Below are positions 52,863 through 61,780 of a stretch of 64,000 bases of DNA, in pieces (the stretch's first letter is position 1; every line of letters starts with the position of its first letter). The notes under the pieces were generated by a model. That model did no database searches. It was given only the letters and a program-made list of their open reading frames with translations, and was not told the DNA's origin. Position numbers and translations under genes: made by a program. Origin of the DNA: Porphyromonadaceae bacterium UBA7332 (GTDB lineage: Bacteria; Bacteroidota; Bacteroidia; Bacteroidales; UBA7332); the NCBI GenBank assembly GCA_002471225.1, contig DKPO01000017.1, positions 42,560 through 106,559 of the forward strand, given 5' to 3'.

Positions 52863-53632
52863 ACAGAATTAAAATGCTATTTGAGCATAAAACAAAAAAC
52901 ATATTATCCGTTTATCTGACAGCTGGTTATCCGGATATAGAGAGTACAGTTGAGGTGATTGAACGATTAGCCGAAAATGGTGTGGATATGATTGAAATAG
53001 GGATTCCCTATTCAGACCCTTTGGCCGATGGGCCGGTTATTCAACGCACGAGTCAACAGGCTTTAGAAAATGGAATGACAATTTCTGTTTTGTTTGAGCA
53101 GTTGAGAGTAATCCGTCAGCGGGTTTCTGTACCTCTTGTGATTATGAGTTATTTCAATCCAATTCTTATTTATGGTTTTAAGAGGTTCTGTAGTAAGTGT
53201 AAGGAGATAGGGATTGATGGGTTGATTATTCCGGATTTGCCATTTGATGAGTATCTGACAAATTATAAAGACATAATAAAGGGGGAGAATCTGGAATTTA
53301 TATCATTAATTACTCCGCAAACTTCAGAAGATAGAATCCGGAAAATTGATACTGAGACAGATGCATTTATTTATATGGTATCTTCAGCTTCAACCACCGG
53401 AAATCGGGACTCATTTACAAGTGAGAATGAAGAATACTTTAAACGTATTAAAGAATTAAAGTTAAATAATCCCTGTCTGATAGGTTTTGGGGTATCTAAT
53501 AAAGTTACATACGATCAGGCATCACATTATTCAAATGGAGTGATAGTTGGTAGTCGATTTATGGATTCGTTAAAAAAGGGAATGGATATTGATCAGGCAA
53601 TCAAAAATCTATTGAGCGTGTTAAGAGGGTAA
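52859..53632 (+). CDS. trpA: Tryptophan synthase alpha chain
   Basis: A 257-residue TIM-barrel enzyme releasing indole for TrpB. The catalytic E46 and D57 lie in DMIEIGIPYSDPLADGPVIQ (43-62), and MVSSASTTGNR and GFGVSNKV are present. I chose the ATG at 52859, which gives a 4-base ATGA overlap with trpF, over an ATG two codons upstream. It is the last gene of the operon and is followed by a strong terminator. Confidence 0.96.
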   Translation: MNRIKMLFEHKTKNILSVYLTAGYPDIESTVEVIERLAENGVDMIEIGIPYSDPLADGPVIQRTSQQALENGMTISVLFEQLRVIRQRVSVPLVIMSYFNPILIYGFKRFCSKCKEIGIDGLIIPDLPFDEYLTNYKDIIKGENLEFISLITPQTSEDRIRKIDTETDAFIYMVSSASTTGNRDSFTSENEEYFKRIKELKLNNPCLIGFGVSNKVTYDQASHYSNGVIVGSRFMDSLKKGMDIDQAIKNLLSVLRG

Positions 53633-53720
53633 CCTTATTCATTTGCTTCTCGGAAAGGTTTACTTATTAACAATTTGTTTATAATGCTGATTCTTTAGTA
53701 TGTAAATGCTTGATATATAT

Positions 53721-53762
53721 AAAAATGAGTTATTAACAGTTTGTTGATAACTCATTTTTTTT
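53721..53762 (+). terminator. trp operon terminator
   Basis: A stem of about 17 bp with one G-U pair (arms 53721-53737 and 53743-53759), loop AGTTT and a run of eight T residues, 88 bases beyond the trpA stop. Confidence 0.9.
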
Positions 53763-53942
53763 GTTTTCTGTTTCAGTGTATTGTCTCAATTGTAAAAAAT
53801 ATTAACAGGATAGTTTTAAATTAAACAAGTTTAGTTTTTCGTATTCTTTAATGATTGTTATAATTAACACATTCATTATCCTATAAGCCAAAAACGTGTT
53901 TTTTCTTCTGTTTTTAAACAGATTTATTTTATTATTTTAATA

Positions 53943-53973
53943 TTTGGCCCTTTCGTTAATAGCTTTACTTTTG
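53943..53973 (+). promoter_or_regulatory. Promoter of the second susC operon
   Basis: TTTG at 53943-53946 and TACTTTTG at 53966-53973 with exactly 19 bases between match the Bacteroidota promoter. The expected leader before susC at 54025 is about 45 bases, much shorter than that of the first locus. Confidence 0.8.
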
Positions 53974-54024
53974 TCCATCCTTAAAAGCCAATTTTATATA
54001 TTACTTCACTATATTTTTTAATTT

Positions 54025-57000
54025 ATGCTAAGAAAAACAAGGAAAAACCGCTATTTAGTAATGTGTGCATTACTATGTAGTCCCTTAGTCTTTGAAAGTC
54101 AAAGCTCTCTGTTTGCATCAATCAAAGAGGCGCATCAAAGTACAACGAAAGGACAAACAATTAAAGGAGTTGTTGTAGATCAGAACAATGAACCTATTAT
54201 CGGAGCCAGTATCTTTGTTGAAGGTACATCAAAAGGCGTAACAACTGATCTGGATGGAAATTATCAAATCAACGGGGTAGAAAAAGGGGAAACGTTAACG
54301 ATTTCGTATATCGGATATAAACCCCAGAAAATCGTTTTTAAAGGAAATAACATGCAGGATTTCCGAATCATTACGATGTATGAGGATTCTGAGGCTTTGG
54401 GTGAGGTTCAGATTGTAGCGTTTTCTACTCAAAAGAAAGAAAGTGTTGTGAGTTCAATTGCAACGGTTAAACCTGCAGAGCTTAAACTTCCTTCAAGTAA
54501 TCTTACTTCCGGTTTAGCAGGACGTATTGCCGGATTAGTGTCTTATCAGAGATCGGGTGAACCAGGTGCAGATAATGCGGAATTTTTTGTTCGTGGTGTT
54601 ACCAGCTTTGGTTATTCAAAGTCACCGTTAATCTTGATTGATGGTCTAGAGTTGACTTCTCAGGATTTAGCCAGATTAAATACGGATGATATTGAAAGCT
54701 TTTCTATTTTAAAGGATGCAACATCTGCAGCTTTGTATGGATCACGAGGAGCGAATGGTGTAATTATTGTTACGACAAAACAAGGGGTTGAAGGGAAAGC
54801 TAAAGTTTCGATTCGTCTTGAAAGCTCTTTGTCTGCACCTGTCAGTAAAATTAAAAAGGCTGATCCGATAACTTATATGAAGTTGTTTAATGAAGCTATT
54901 GCGACACGTAATCCCCTCGAGAGACCACGGTATTCAAGTATGCAAATAGATAATACCATTGCAGGTACGAATGAACACGTTTATCCGACTACCGATTGGT
55001 ATGATCTTATGTTTAATGATATGACAAACAATTATCGTGGGAATATCAGTGTAAACGGAGGGGGTAAAGTGGCTCGTTATTACGTTGCCGCAAATTATAA
55101 CCGGGATAATGGTAACCTTAAAGTTGACAAGCGGAATAATTTTAATCAGAACATTGCGATAGACCGAATCGGTATACGTTCAAATGTAGGTATAAATCTC
55201 TCAAAAAGTACAGAGCTGAATATTCGTATGAATGGTAGTTTTGATGATTATCAGGGACCGGTTCATGAAGGAGCTGATTTGTACAAAATGGTAATGAGAA
55301 CCAGTCCGGTAGATTTTCCTGCTTTTTATGCAGCAGACGAATCCCATAAATATACCAATCATATTCTATTTGGTAATACAACGCTGGGGACATCGCTAAA
55401 TCCTTATGCAGAACAGATAAAAGGTTATAGAAATTACAGCCGTACTTTCTTATCCATGCAGGCTGAATTAAAACAAGACCTTGAATTTATAACAAAAGGT
55501 TTGGATTTCAGAATTTCTGCTAATACAAACAGAACTTCGTTTTATTCATCATCGCGTCAATTTTCTCCATATTATTATTATGTAGATAGTTATGATCGGG
55601 TAAATGATGAATATGTTTTATTCAATTCAAACCCGCAAGGAGGTAAAGAATACCTGAATTATACAAAAGGAGATGAATGGACAGAAAATGTTTTCTATTT
55701 AGAATCTGCATTAACTTACAATCGAACATTTGCAGAAAAGCATGATGTTTCAGGTTTGTTTGTATATACAATGCGTGATATGTCTCGCTCAGCAGCAAGT
55801 AATCTGATCACATCCTTGCCATATAGAAATATCGGTTTGGCAGGTCGTTTAACATATGGTTTTGATTCCCGTTATTTTATTGAAGGTAACTTCGGATACA
55901 ATGGGAGTGAGCGTTTTCATACTTCTCACAGATGGGGATTCTTTCCTTCAGTCGGTGGTGGTTGGATGGTCTCTAATGAGAAATTTGCCAGTTTTATTAA
56001 TAAAAAATCAATTTCAGATTTAAAACTAAAAGCCAGCTATGGATTAGTTGGTAATGACCAGATTGGTGATGTAAATGACCGTTTCTTCTATCTTTCTGAT
56101 GTAAATCTTGAAGCTGGTGACGGTCCTGCATTTGGTTTGAATATGAACAAACCGGATAATCGTAAAATCGTAGGAATCAATAGATATGCGAATCCGAATA
56201 TTTCATGGGAAATCTCGAAAAAATTAAATGTCGGTTTTGAGTCTACATTCTTTAAAGATTTCAAGGTTATTGCAGAATATTTCCGGGAAAATCGATCGAA
56301 CATTCTTCAAACACGTAGTTCGATTACAGATGAAATCGGAGTGGAAGTTCCAGGTAATGTAAAAGCGAATATTGGTAAAGCATTTAGCCAGGGTGTTGAT
56401 GCATCCATGGATTATAACAAATATTTCAATAATGGGTTATGGCTGCAACTGAGAGCGAACTTTACTTATGCAAAAGGCACCTATACACAATTTGAAGAAC
56501 CGAACTACCCGGATGCTCCATGGTTATCTCGTATTGGACAGCCAATTACTCAACAATGGGGATATATAGCTGAGCGGTTGTTTATTGACGAAAATGATGT
56601 AAATAACTCACCTAAGCAATTCGGAGATTATAAACCGGGAGATATCAAATATCGGGATATTAATGAAGATGGTGTAATTAACTTTAAAGATAGAGTGCCG
56701 ATCGGACATCCGACGACTCCGGAAATTATTTATGGTTTTGGTTTCTCTGCAGGCTTCAAAAACTTTGACTTTTCGGCATTCTTCCAAGGATCCGGAAGAT
56801 CTTCATTCTGGATTGATCAAAATGCGACGGCTCCATTTATAGATCCGGACGGCAGTAACGGATTAGTAGAAAATAATGCGTTACTTGATATTTATGCGCA
56901 AAACCATTGGTCTGAAACAAATCAAAATATCTATGCTTTGTGGCCACGTTTATCTTCGCGCACTATTGAGAATAATAATCAGTTGAGTACCTGGTTTATG

Positions 57001-57222
57001 AGAAATGGCTCATTCTTACGTTTGAAATCGGTAGAGGTTGGTTATAATGTACCACAAAGTACAATTAGAAAACTTCACATGACTCAGTTAAGAATATATG
57101 CTACAGCTTCGAATCTGTTTGCTTTGAGTAGCTTTAAATTATGGGATCCGGAGATGGCAGGAAATGGTTTAGGATATCCTTTACAACGCGTATTCAATAT
57201 CGGGTTACAAGTTGCATTCTAA
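54025..57222 (+). CDS. susC: SusC-family TonB-linked outer-membrane transporter (locus 2)
   Basis: A 1065-residue receptor: signal peptide (about 1-32), carboxypeptidase-regulatory-like domain (about 45-120: IKGVVVDQNNEPIIGASIFVEG), TonB-box region (GEVQIVAFSTQKKESVV near 130), plug (about 145-250) and barrel ending in LQVAF. It has no STN domain. It shares the general plan of the first SusC but the external loops differ throughout, so its cargo is probably different. The next gene, susD, starts 18 bases later. The locus also has DUF5000- and DUF4998-type lipoproteins and a convergent GH84 enzyme. Confidence 0.95.
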   Translation: MLRKTRKNRYLVMCALLCSPLVFESQSSLFASIKEAHQSTTKGQTIKGVVVDQNNEPIIGASIFVEGTSKGVTTDLDGNYQINGVEKGETLTISYIGYKPQKIVFKGNNMQDFRIITMYEDSEALGEVQIVAFSTQKKESVVSSIATVKPAELKLPSSNLTSGLAGRIAGLVSYQRSGEPGADNAEFFVRGVTSFGYSKSPLILIDGLELTSQDLARLNTDDIESFSILKDATSAALYGSRGANGVIIVTTKQGVEGKAKVSIRLESSLSAPVSKIKKADPITYMKLFNEAIATRNPLERPRYSSMQIDNTIAGTNEHVYPTTDWYDLMFNDMTNNYRGNISVNGGGKVARYYVAANYNRDNGNLKVDKRNNFNQNIAIDRIGIRSNVGINLSKSTELNIRMNGSFDDYQGPVHEGADLYKMVMRTSPVDFPAFYAADESHKYTNHILFGNTTLGTSLNPYAEQIKGYRNYSRTFLSMQAELKQDLEFITKGLDFRISANTNRTSFYSSSRQFSPYYYYVDSYDRVNDEYVLFNSNPQGGKEYLNYTKGDEWTENVFYLESALTYNRTFAEKHDVSGLFVYTMRDMSRSAASNLITSLPYRNIGLAGRLTYGFDSRYFIEGNFGYNGSERFHTSHRWGFFPSVGGGWMVSNEKFASFINKKSISDLKLKASYGLVGNDQIGDVNDRFFYLSDVNLEAGDGPAFGLNMNKPDNRKIVGINRYANPNISWEISKKLNVGFESTFFKDFKVIAEYFRENRSNILQTRSSITDEIGVEVPGNVKANIGKAFSQGVDASMDYNKYFNNGLWLQLRANFTYAKGTYTQFEEPNYPDAPWLSRIGQPITQQWGYIAERLFIDENDVNNSPKQFGDYKPGDIKYRDINEDGVINFKDRVPIGHPTTPEIIYGFGFSAGFKNFDFSAFFQGSGRSSFWIDQNATAPFIDPDGSNGLVENNALLDIYAQNHWSETNQNIYALWPRLSSRTIENNNQLSTWFMRNGSFLRLKSVEVGYNVPQSTIRKLHMTQLRIYATASNLFALSSFKLWDPEMAGNGLGYPLQRVFNIGLQVAF

Positions 57223-57240
57223 TAAATAAAACACAGAACT

Positions 57241-59163
57241 ATGAAACATATACAAATATTTTTACTTGTCGCATTAGCATTATGTAGTTCAGCATGTAAT
57301 TACCTTGATGTTATTCCGGACAATGTATCCACGATAGATCATGCATTTGCAGATGAACAAACGGCACAGCGCTATTTATTTACCTGCTATGCAGGATTAC
57401 CGGAAGAATATAATACTAATATTGATCCGGCGATGACTGGTTCGAATGAGTTTTGGCAAGGAACTCCATATTCATGGATTGACGCTCCTTTTAAAACTCC
57501 TTTTCGTATTAAAGACGGTTATCAGAATTCGAATAATCCTTATGTAGATAATTATTCGGGGGGAAATGGGGGGACACCCTTATTTAAAACAATCCGAAAA
57601 TGCTATGTTTTTCAGAAAAACGTAGAAAATGTTTTGGGACTTAATCCAACATTGAAAGAAAGATGGATTGCTGAGTCAAAAGTAATAATTGCCTATTCTT
57701 ACTTTTGTTTATTACGCCAATATGGTCCGGTACCGATTATAGATAAAGAATATCCGATTGATGCTGATCCGGAAGAAATTAGAAAACCTCGTAATTCAAT
57801 GGATGAGTGTGTAGCTTTTGCATCCGGTTTATTGGATGAAGCAGCTCCCAAGTTACCTCTTTATATTAGTAACAGAGCTGAAGAATTAGGACGTTTTACA
57901 CAACCTATAGCACGTACAATTAAGGCTAAAATGCTTTTATTGGCTGCAAGTCCATTATTTAATGGGAATCAATATCTGGCTGACTGGACAAACAATGATG
58001 GCAAAAAATTATTGAGTCCTTACAGCGAAGAAAAATGGGAGTTGGCACGTTTGGCTGCTAAAGAAGCGATTGAAGTATCTCATGAAGCAGGTGTGAAGCT
58101 TTATGTATATGAGTCATCATCTATGTCAAAAGCACGTTTGGAGGATTTGACTATCCGTGGAGGAATAACAAGCCGTGACTGGATCGACGAATTGATTTGG
58201 GGTGCTGTTCCGAGTGGTAGTACAAATAATACGAATCAGATTCAGTTAGGTGCAATTGTAAACTTTAATGGTGTTTCATTGGTTACTTCTGGAGGTGCTC
58301 TTTTCCCTTCTTATGATGTGACTTTGAATACGGCAGAAAAATTTTATACATCCAATGGATTGCCAATCGATGAAGATCCGGCATGGGCGGGTAAGAATGT
58401 AACAAGTTTACGAATGCCAACCGAAGAGGAAGCTCCTTATGTAGATCCGTCTTCTATGAATTGTGAGTTTAATTTATCTCGTGAACCCCGTTATTATTCA
58501 TCAATAGCTTTTAATCGTGCAAAATGGTATGGGAACGGCCAGCAAGGAGAGAATTTCCATATTGTACGTTTTTATATGGGAGAACCAGCAAATACTACTG
58601 GTAGCTTATCTGAGTGGGGAACGAAAACAGGGATGCGTGCTAAAAAATTGGTAAATCCGGAAACATCACTTACCGGGACGCCTTCTTCAGCGGTATTTAC
58701 GCCGATTCGTTATCCTTTCCCTCGTATTCGTTTGGCTGACCTTTACCTGATGTATGCAGAAGCAGCTAATGAAGCGGGTAATCCGGAGGGTGATGCAATT
58801 CAATATATTGATGAGGTGCGTAATAGAGCCGGATTAAAAGGGATTGTTGAAACGTGGTCTAAATCTTTAAATCCATCTAAACCAGGATCAAAAGAAGGTC
58901 TTCGCGAGATTATTCGCCAGGAACGTGATATCGAATTAGCTTTTGAAGGACATAGTTTCTGGGATTCTCGTCGCTGGATGACACTGCATGCACAATCAAA
59001 TAAAGTTCTTTATGGTTGGAACTCAAATGCTGATACGCCGGAAGAATTCTATGTAGAAGAAGTTAAAAAAGTGCTGACTTTTACCTACAAAGACTATTTG
59101 TGGCCGATAAATGTAAATACAATGATTAAAAACCCACACTTGGTTCAGGCTAAAGGTTGGTAA
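57241..59163 (+). CDS. susD: SusD/RagB-family substrate-binding lipoprotein (locus 2)
   Basis: A 640-residue lipoprotein with lipobox LCSSAC followed by NYLDVIPDNVSTIDHAFAD. SusD features are KVIIAYSYFCLLRQYGPVPII (about 145-165), RIRLADLYLMYAEAANEAGN (about 495-515) and the closing RQERDIELAFEGHSFWDSRRWM region. It would cover SusC of this locus and bind its oligosaccharide. Spacing of 18 bases to susC and 26 to the next gene indicates one operon. Confidence 0.95.
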   Translation: MKHIQIFLLVALALCSSACNYLDVIPDNVSTIDHAFADEQTAQRYLFTCYAGLPEEYNTNIDPAMTGSNEFWQGTPYSWIDAPFKTPFRIKDGYQNSNNPYVDNYSGGNGGTPLFKTIRKCYVFQKNVENVLGLNPTLKERWIAESKVIIAYSYFCLLRQYGPVPIIDKEYPIDADPEEIRKPRNSMDECVAFASGLLDEAAPKLPLYISNRAEELGRFTQPIARTIKAKMLLLAASPLFNGNQYLADWTNNDGKKLLSPYSEEKWELARLAAKEAIEVSHEAGVKLYVYESSSMSKARLEDLTIRGGITSRDWIDELIWGAVPSGSTNNTNQIQLGAIVNFNGVSLVTSGGALFPSYDVTLNTAEKFYTSNGLPIDEDPAWAGKNVTSLRMPTEEEAPYVDPSSMNCEFNLSREPRYYSSIAFNRAKWYGNGQQGENFHIVRFYMGEPANTTGSLSEWGTKTGMRAKKLVNPETSLTGTPSSAVFTPIRYPFPRIRLADLYLMYAEAANEAGNPEGDAIQYIDEVRNRAGLKGIVETWSKSLNPSKPGSKEGLREIIRQERDIELAFEGHSFWDSRRWMTLHAQSNKVLYGWNSNADTPEEFYVEEVKKVLTFTYKDYLWPINVNTMIKNPHLVQAKGW

Positions 59164-59189
59164 TGTTCTACTATTAAATTAAATCGTAT

Positions 59190-60446
59190 ATGAAAAAACA
59201 AATCTATATATACTTCTTGATGGTAACATTTTGCGGATTATTATTCTCTTGTGAGGATGATAATAAACTCCCTCAGAAGTTAACAAATCAGGCTCCTCCT
59301 GCATTGACTGATAAAGATGTCAGCTGGCGAGCTATTTCCGGAGGTGCGATTATTAAATATACAACTCCCCAACTTCCTAATATCCGGGGGATTGAAGCGA
59401 AATATCAACTGGAAACAGGGAAGGAGATAATCGTGAGAGGATCTTTTCTTTCCGATTCATTGATTGTAGAGGGTTATTCGACAGAAACGGCAAAATCAAT
59501 TCAGTTGTCTGTTATTGATAATTCGGATAATTATTCAGCCCCGTTTTTTCTCGAAATTGTGCCTAATAAGAGTCCTTTGTCAGGTGTGAAAGAATCGTTA
59601 AAGGTGAGTCCTGACTTTGGCGGAATGCAGATTTCTTTTCGAAATGTTGACCGTCGTCCGATTGCTACTTTTATTTCGCGTGTAGATGGAAAGGATACGA
59701 TACTGATTGAACAATATTACACAGATCAGGCAAATCCGTTGATTACGATACGTGGAGAGAAAGCTGAAAAATCAGATTATATTTTCCAATTCAGAGATCG
59801 TTGGGATAATTATACGGATAAAATGAGTTTCTCCCTGACTCCGTTATTTGAGAAAAAAGTAGAGGAATTTACTTATATGCCAAGTGAATATTTCCATAAT
59901 ATACCCGATTATAACTTCATGTATCGTTGGTTTGACGGTGAAACGTCTGCAGCAGGATGGGGTGATATTCACTGGCCTACAACAAATCCGGTGACACCAC
60001 ACTGGAGTGCCATCCGATTAACAAATCCTACGGCGTTGTCTCGTATTGTGCTTTGGCAGTTTGCATGGGGTGCGACTAACTATTCTCATTATTATTTTGG
60101 CTCTAATGCCCGAAAAGTTGAGTTGTATGGTTCAACTGAGCTAAGCCCTAAATCGGGGGATCCTGCAACGACAGATTCATGGGAATTAATTATGTTGTGT
60201 GAAATCAAAATGCCTTCCGGAAAATGGTATAATAGTGATGGGAATTTATCAGAAGAGGACTTTGATGTAGCTAAAAATCGGGGACATGAATTTATCCTTC
60301 CGCTAAAAGATCCAATGCCTCAATATCGCGCATTGTGCTTCAAAGTTATTGAAGCTTTTCAGGGAGGAGGCGCCGGAAGTGAAGGTGGTCGCTTGTCTGA
60401 GGTTCAATTATTTGGCGATGATCGTCAGGATAGCGAAAAAGAATAG
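59190..60446 (+). CDS. DUF5000-type glycan-locus lipoprotein
   Basis: A 418-residue lipoprotein (lipobox LLFSC near residue 20). The N-terminal part has the DUF4959-like segment APPALTDKDVSWRAISGGAIIKYTTPQLPNIRGIEAKYQ (about 35-75), a middle DUF5126-like part and a C-terminal DUF5000/discoidin-like domain (about 270-418: MYRWFDGETSAAGWGDIHWP, IRLTNPTALSRIVLWQF). Proteins of this layout are found beside SusCD pairs and are thought to bind glycans at the cell surface; no direct function is known to me. It lies between susD and the DUF4998-type gene with short gaps. Confidence 0.83.
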   Translation: MKKQIYIYFLMVTFCGLLFSCEDDNKLPQKLTNQAPPALTDKDVSWRAISGGAIIKYTTPQLPNIRGIEAKYQLETGKEIIVRGSFLSDSLIVEGYSTETAKSIQLSVIDNSDNYSAPFFLEIVPNKSPLSGVKESLKVSPDFGGMQISFRNVDRRPIATFISRVDGKDTILIEQYYTDQANPLITIRGEKAEKSDYIFQFRDRWDNYTDKMSFSLTPLFEKKVEEFTYMPSEYFHNIPDYNFMYRWFDGETSAAGWGDIHWPTTNPVTPHWSAIRLTNPTALSRIVLWQFAWGATNYSHYYFGSNARKVELYGSTELSPKSGDPATTDSWELIMLCEIKMPSGKWYNSDGNLSEEDFDVAKNRGHEFILPLKDPMPQYRALCFKVIEAFQGGGAGSEGGRLSEVQLFGDDRQDSEKE

Positions 60447-60471
60447 TAACACTATAATAGATTAGTATAAT

Positions 60472-61152
60472 ATGAAAAAATATATTTTTCAATTATTGAC
60501 ATTAGTATTAGGAATCACTTCATGTGATTCCTATACAGATATCCATCAGGTATATCTTGAAGATGGCGAGATTGTTTATTTGCAGAAGGTGGATTCTATT
60601 GCAACCCATGCCGGAAAAGAACGCATTCAGTTTAAATTATGGTACAATAACGGAGATAGGTTAACTAAAACGGTTATTTATTATAATGAGTATAAAGATT
60701 CGGTTGTCATTGATCTGACAAACAAACTAAAGAGTGGAAAAGACTCTCTTAACTTTATGGTTGATTTGCCGGAAACAAATTACAATTTTAATGTGATCAA
60801 TTTTAATGTTTTTAATCAGCGCTCTTTGGCTGTCCCTCATTTTGCTTCGTCTTATGGCGAAATGTATCAGGCAACATTGAAGAACCGATTAATTAAGTCA
60901 AGTTCAAAACTTTCTGACGGAGCAGGTTTTCAGGTCGAATGGTTTACACCGTCTGTAAGTTATGCCGGTATGGAGCTGGAATATAATGGTAGCAAGGGAA
61001 AAGAGATTGTTACTATTATGAATGAGTCTGAAATTACAATATCGGAATTACCAACAGATAATAAATTCAGATATCGTACATTCTTCTTTCCGGAAGAAAC
61101 AGCCATTGATTCAATACCTTGTGAATGGTCTAAAGATATTGTATTAGAATGA
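60472..61152 (+). CDS. DUF4998-type glycan-locus lipoprotein
   Basis: A 226-residue lipoprotein (lipobox GITSC, then DSYTDIHQVYLEDGEIVYLQKVDSI). The opening and the GKERIQFKLWYNNGDRLTKTVIYYNE segment match DUF4998 proteins, which regularly accompany DUF5000-type partners in SusCD loci. Predicted as a beta-rich surface protein of unknown function. It is the last gene of the operon and is followed by a terminator. Confidence 0.82.
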   Translation: MKKYIFQLLTLVLGITSCDSYTDIHQVYLEDGEIVYLQKVDSIATHAGKERIQFKLWYNNGDRLTKTVIYYNEYKDSVVIDLTNKLKSGKDSLNFMVDLPETNYNFNVINFNVFNQRSLAVPHFASSYGEMYQATLKNRLIKSSSKLSDGAGFQVEWFTPSVSYAGMELEYNGSKGKEIVTIMNESEITISELPTDNKFRYRTFFFPEETAIDSIPCEWSKDIVLE

Positions 61153-61191
61153 TATATTAAAAAGATTTGAAATTTGTAGTTTATGAAAAAT

Positions 61192-61235
61192 AAGGATTAA
61201 GTCTCTGAAGATAATCGGAGATTTAATCCTTTTTC
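61192..61235 (+). terminator. Terminator of the second susC operon
   Basis: A 14-bp stem with one G-U pair (arms 61192-61205 and 61218-61231-ish), 12-base loop and five T residues, 40 bases beyond the last gene. Confidence 0.85.
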
Positions 61236-61258
61236 GTTTTATCGGATCTTCTTTTTCT

Positions 61259-61266
61259 TATATTTG
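61259..61266 (+). promoter_or_regulatory. -7 box of the PH-domain gene
   Basis: TATATTTG is a perfect -7 box 36 bases before the ATG at 61303. No clear TTTG stands at the usual distance (only a T-rich stretch). It supports the ATG at 61303 rather than the upstream TTG at 61264, which lies inside the box. Confidence 0.6.
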
Positions 61267-61302
61267 CCTTTTAGCAGAATAACTAATCTAAAAAATATTT
61301 TT

Positions 61303-61683
61303 ATGGGCATATTTGATCATATTATGGGAAATGCGACTGAGGTGAATCCTAATGAGTTGCAAAGAGAGTTTCAAGATATTCTCATTGAAGGAGAAGATGT
61401 TCAGGCTGCATTCAAGATCTTTCGCGATAAATGGGTTTTTACAAATAAGCGTTTGATTATGCAGGATGTACAAGGGATTACTGGTACGAAAAAGGAATAT
61501 CATTCAATTCCTTATAAGTCGATCTATCATTTCTCGGTTGAGTCGGCAGGAACATTTGATAGTGATTGTGAATTGAAAATCTGGATTGCTGGTTCGTCCT
61601 CCCCGTTACAAAAAGAATTAAAGAAGGGTGTTGATGTGATGGGACTGCAAAGAGTACTTGCGTATTATGTATGTAATAAATAA
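61303..61683 (+). CDS. Small PH-domain (bacterial PH-like) protein
   Basis: A 126-residue soluble protein. EDVQAAFKIFRDKWVFTNKRLIMQDVQG followed by KEYHSIPYKSIYHFSVESAGTFDSDCELKIWIAG is the pattern of bacterial PH-like domains (YvbH/DUF-type), ending in a short helix (VMGLQRVLAYYVCNK). Such domains are widespread and of unknown function. It stands alone, between the second glycan locus and the convergent GH84 gene, and shares a bidirectional terminator with the latter. Confidence 0.82.
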   Translation: MGIFDHIMGNATEVNPNELQREFQDILIEGEDVQAAFKIFRDKWVFTNKRLIMQDVQGITGTKKEYHSIPYKSIYHFSVESAGTFDSDCELKIWIAGSSSPLQKELKKGVDVMGLQRVLAYYVCNK

Positions 61684-61715
61684 TCATTAGATCTGATTAT
61701 GGAATAACGGATAAT

Positions 61716-61765
61716 AAAAACAGGATTATTACGAAGAGTCAAATCTAAGTAATAATCCTGTTTTT
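61716..61765. terminator. Bidirectional terminator between PH-domain and GH84 genes
   Basis: A perfect 17-bp stem (arms 61716-61732 and 61749-61765) bounded by A- and T-runs, with a 16-base loop. It serves both convergent genes. Confidence 0.9.
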
Positions 61766-61780
61766 TATATAGTTAAAAAG

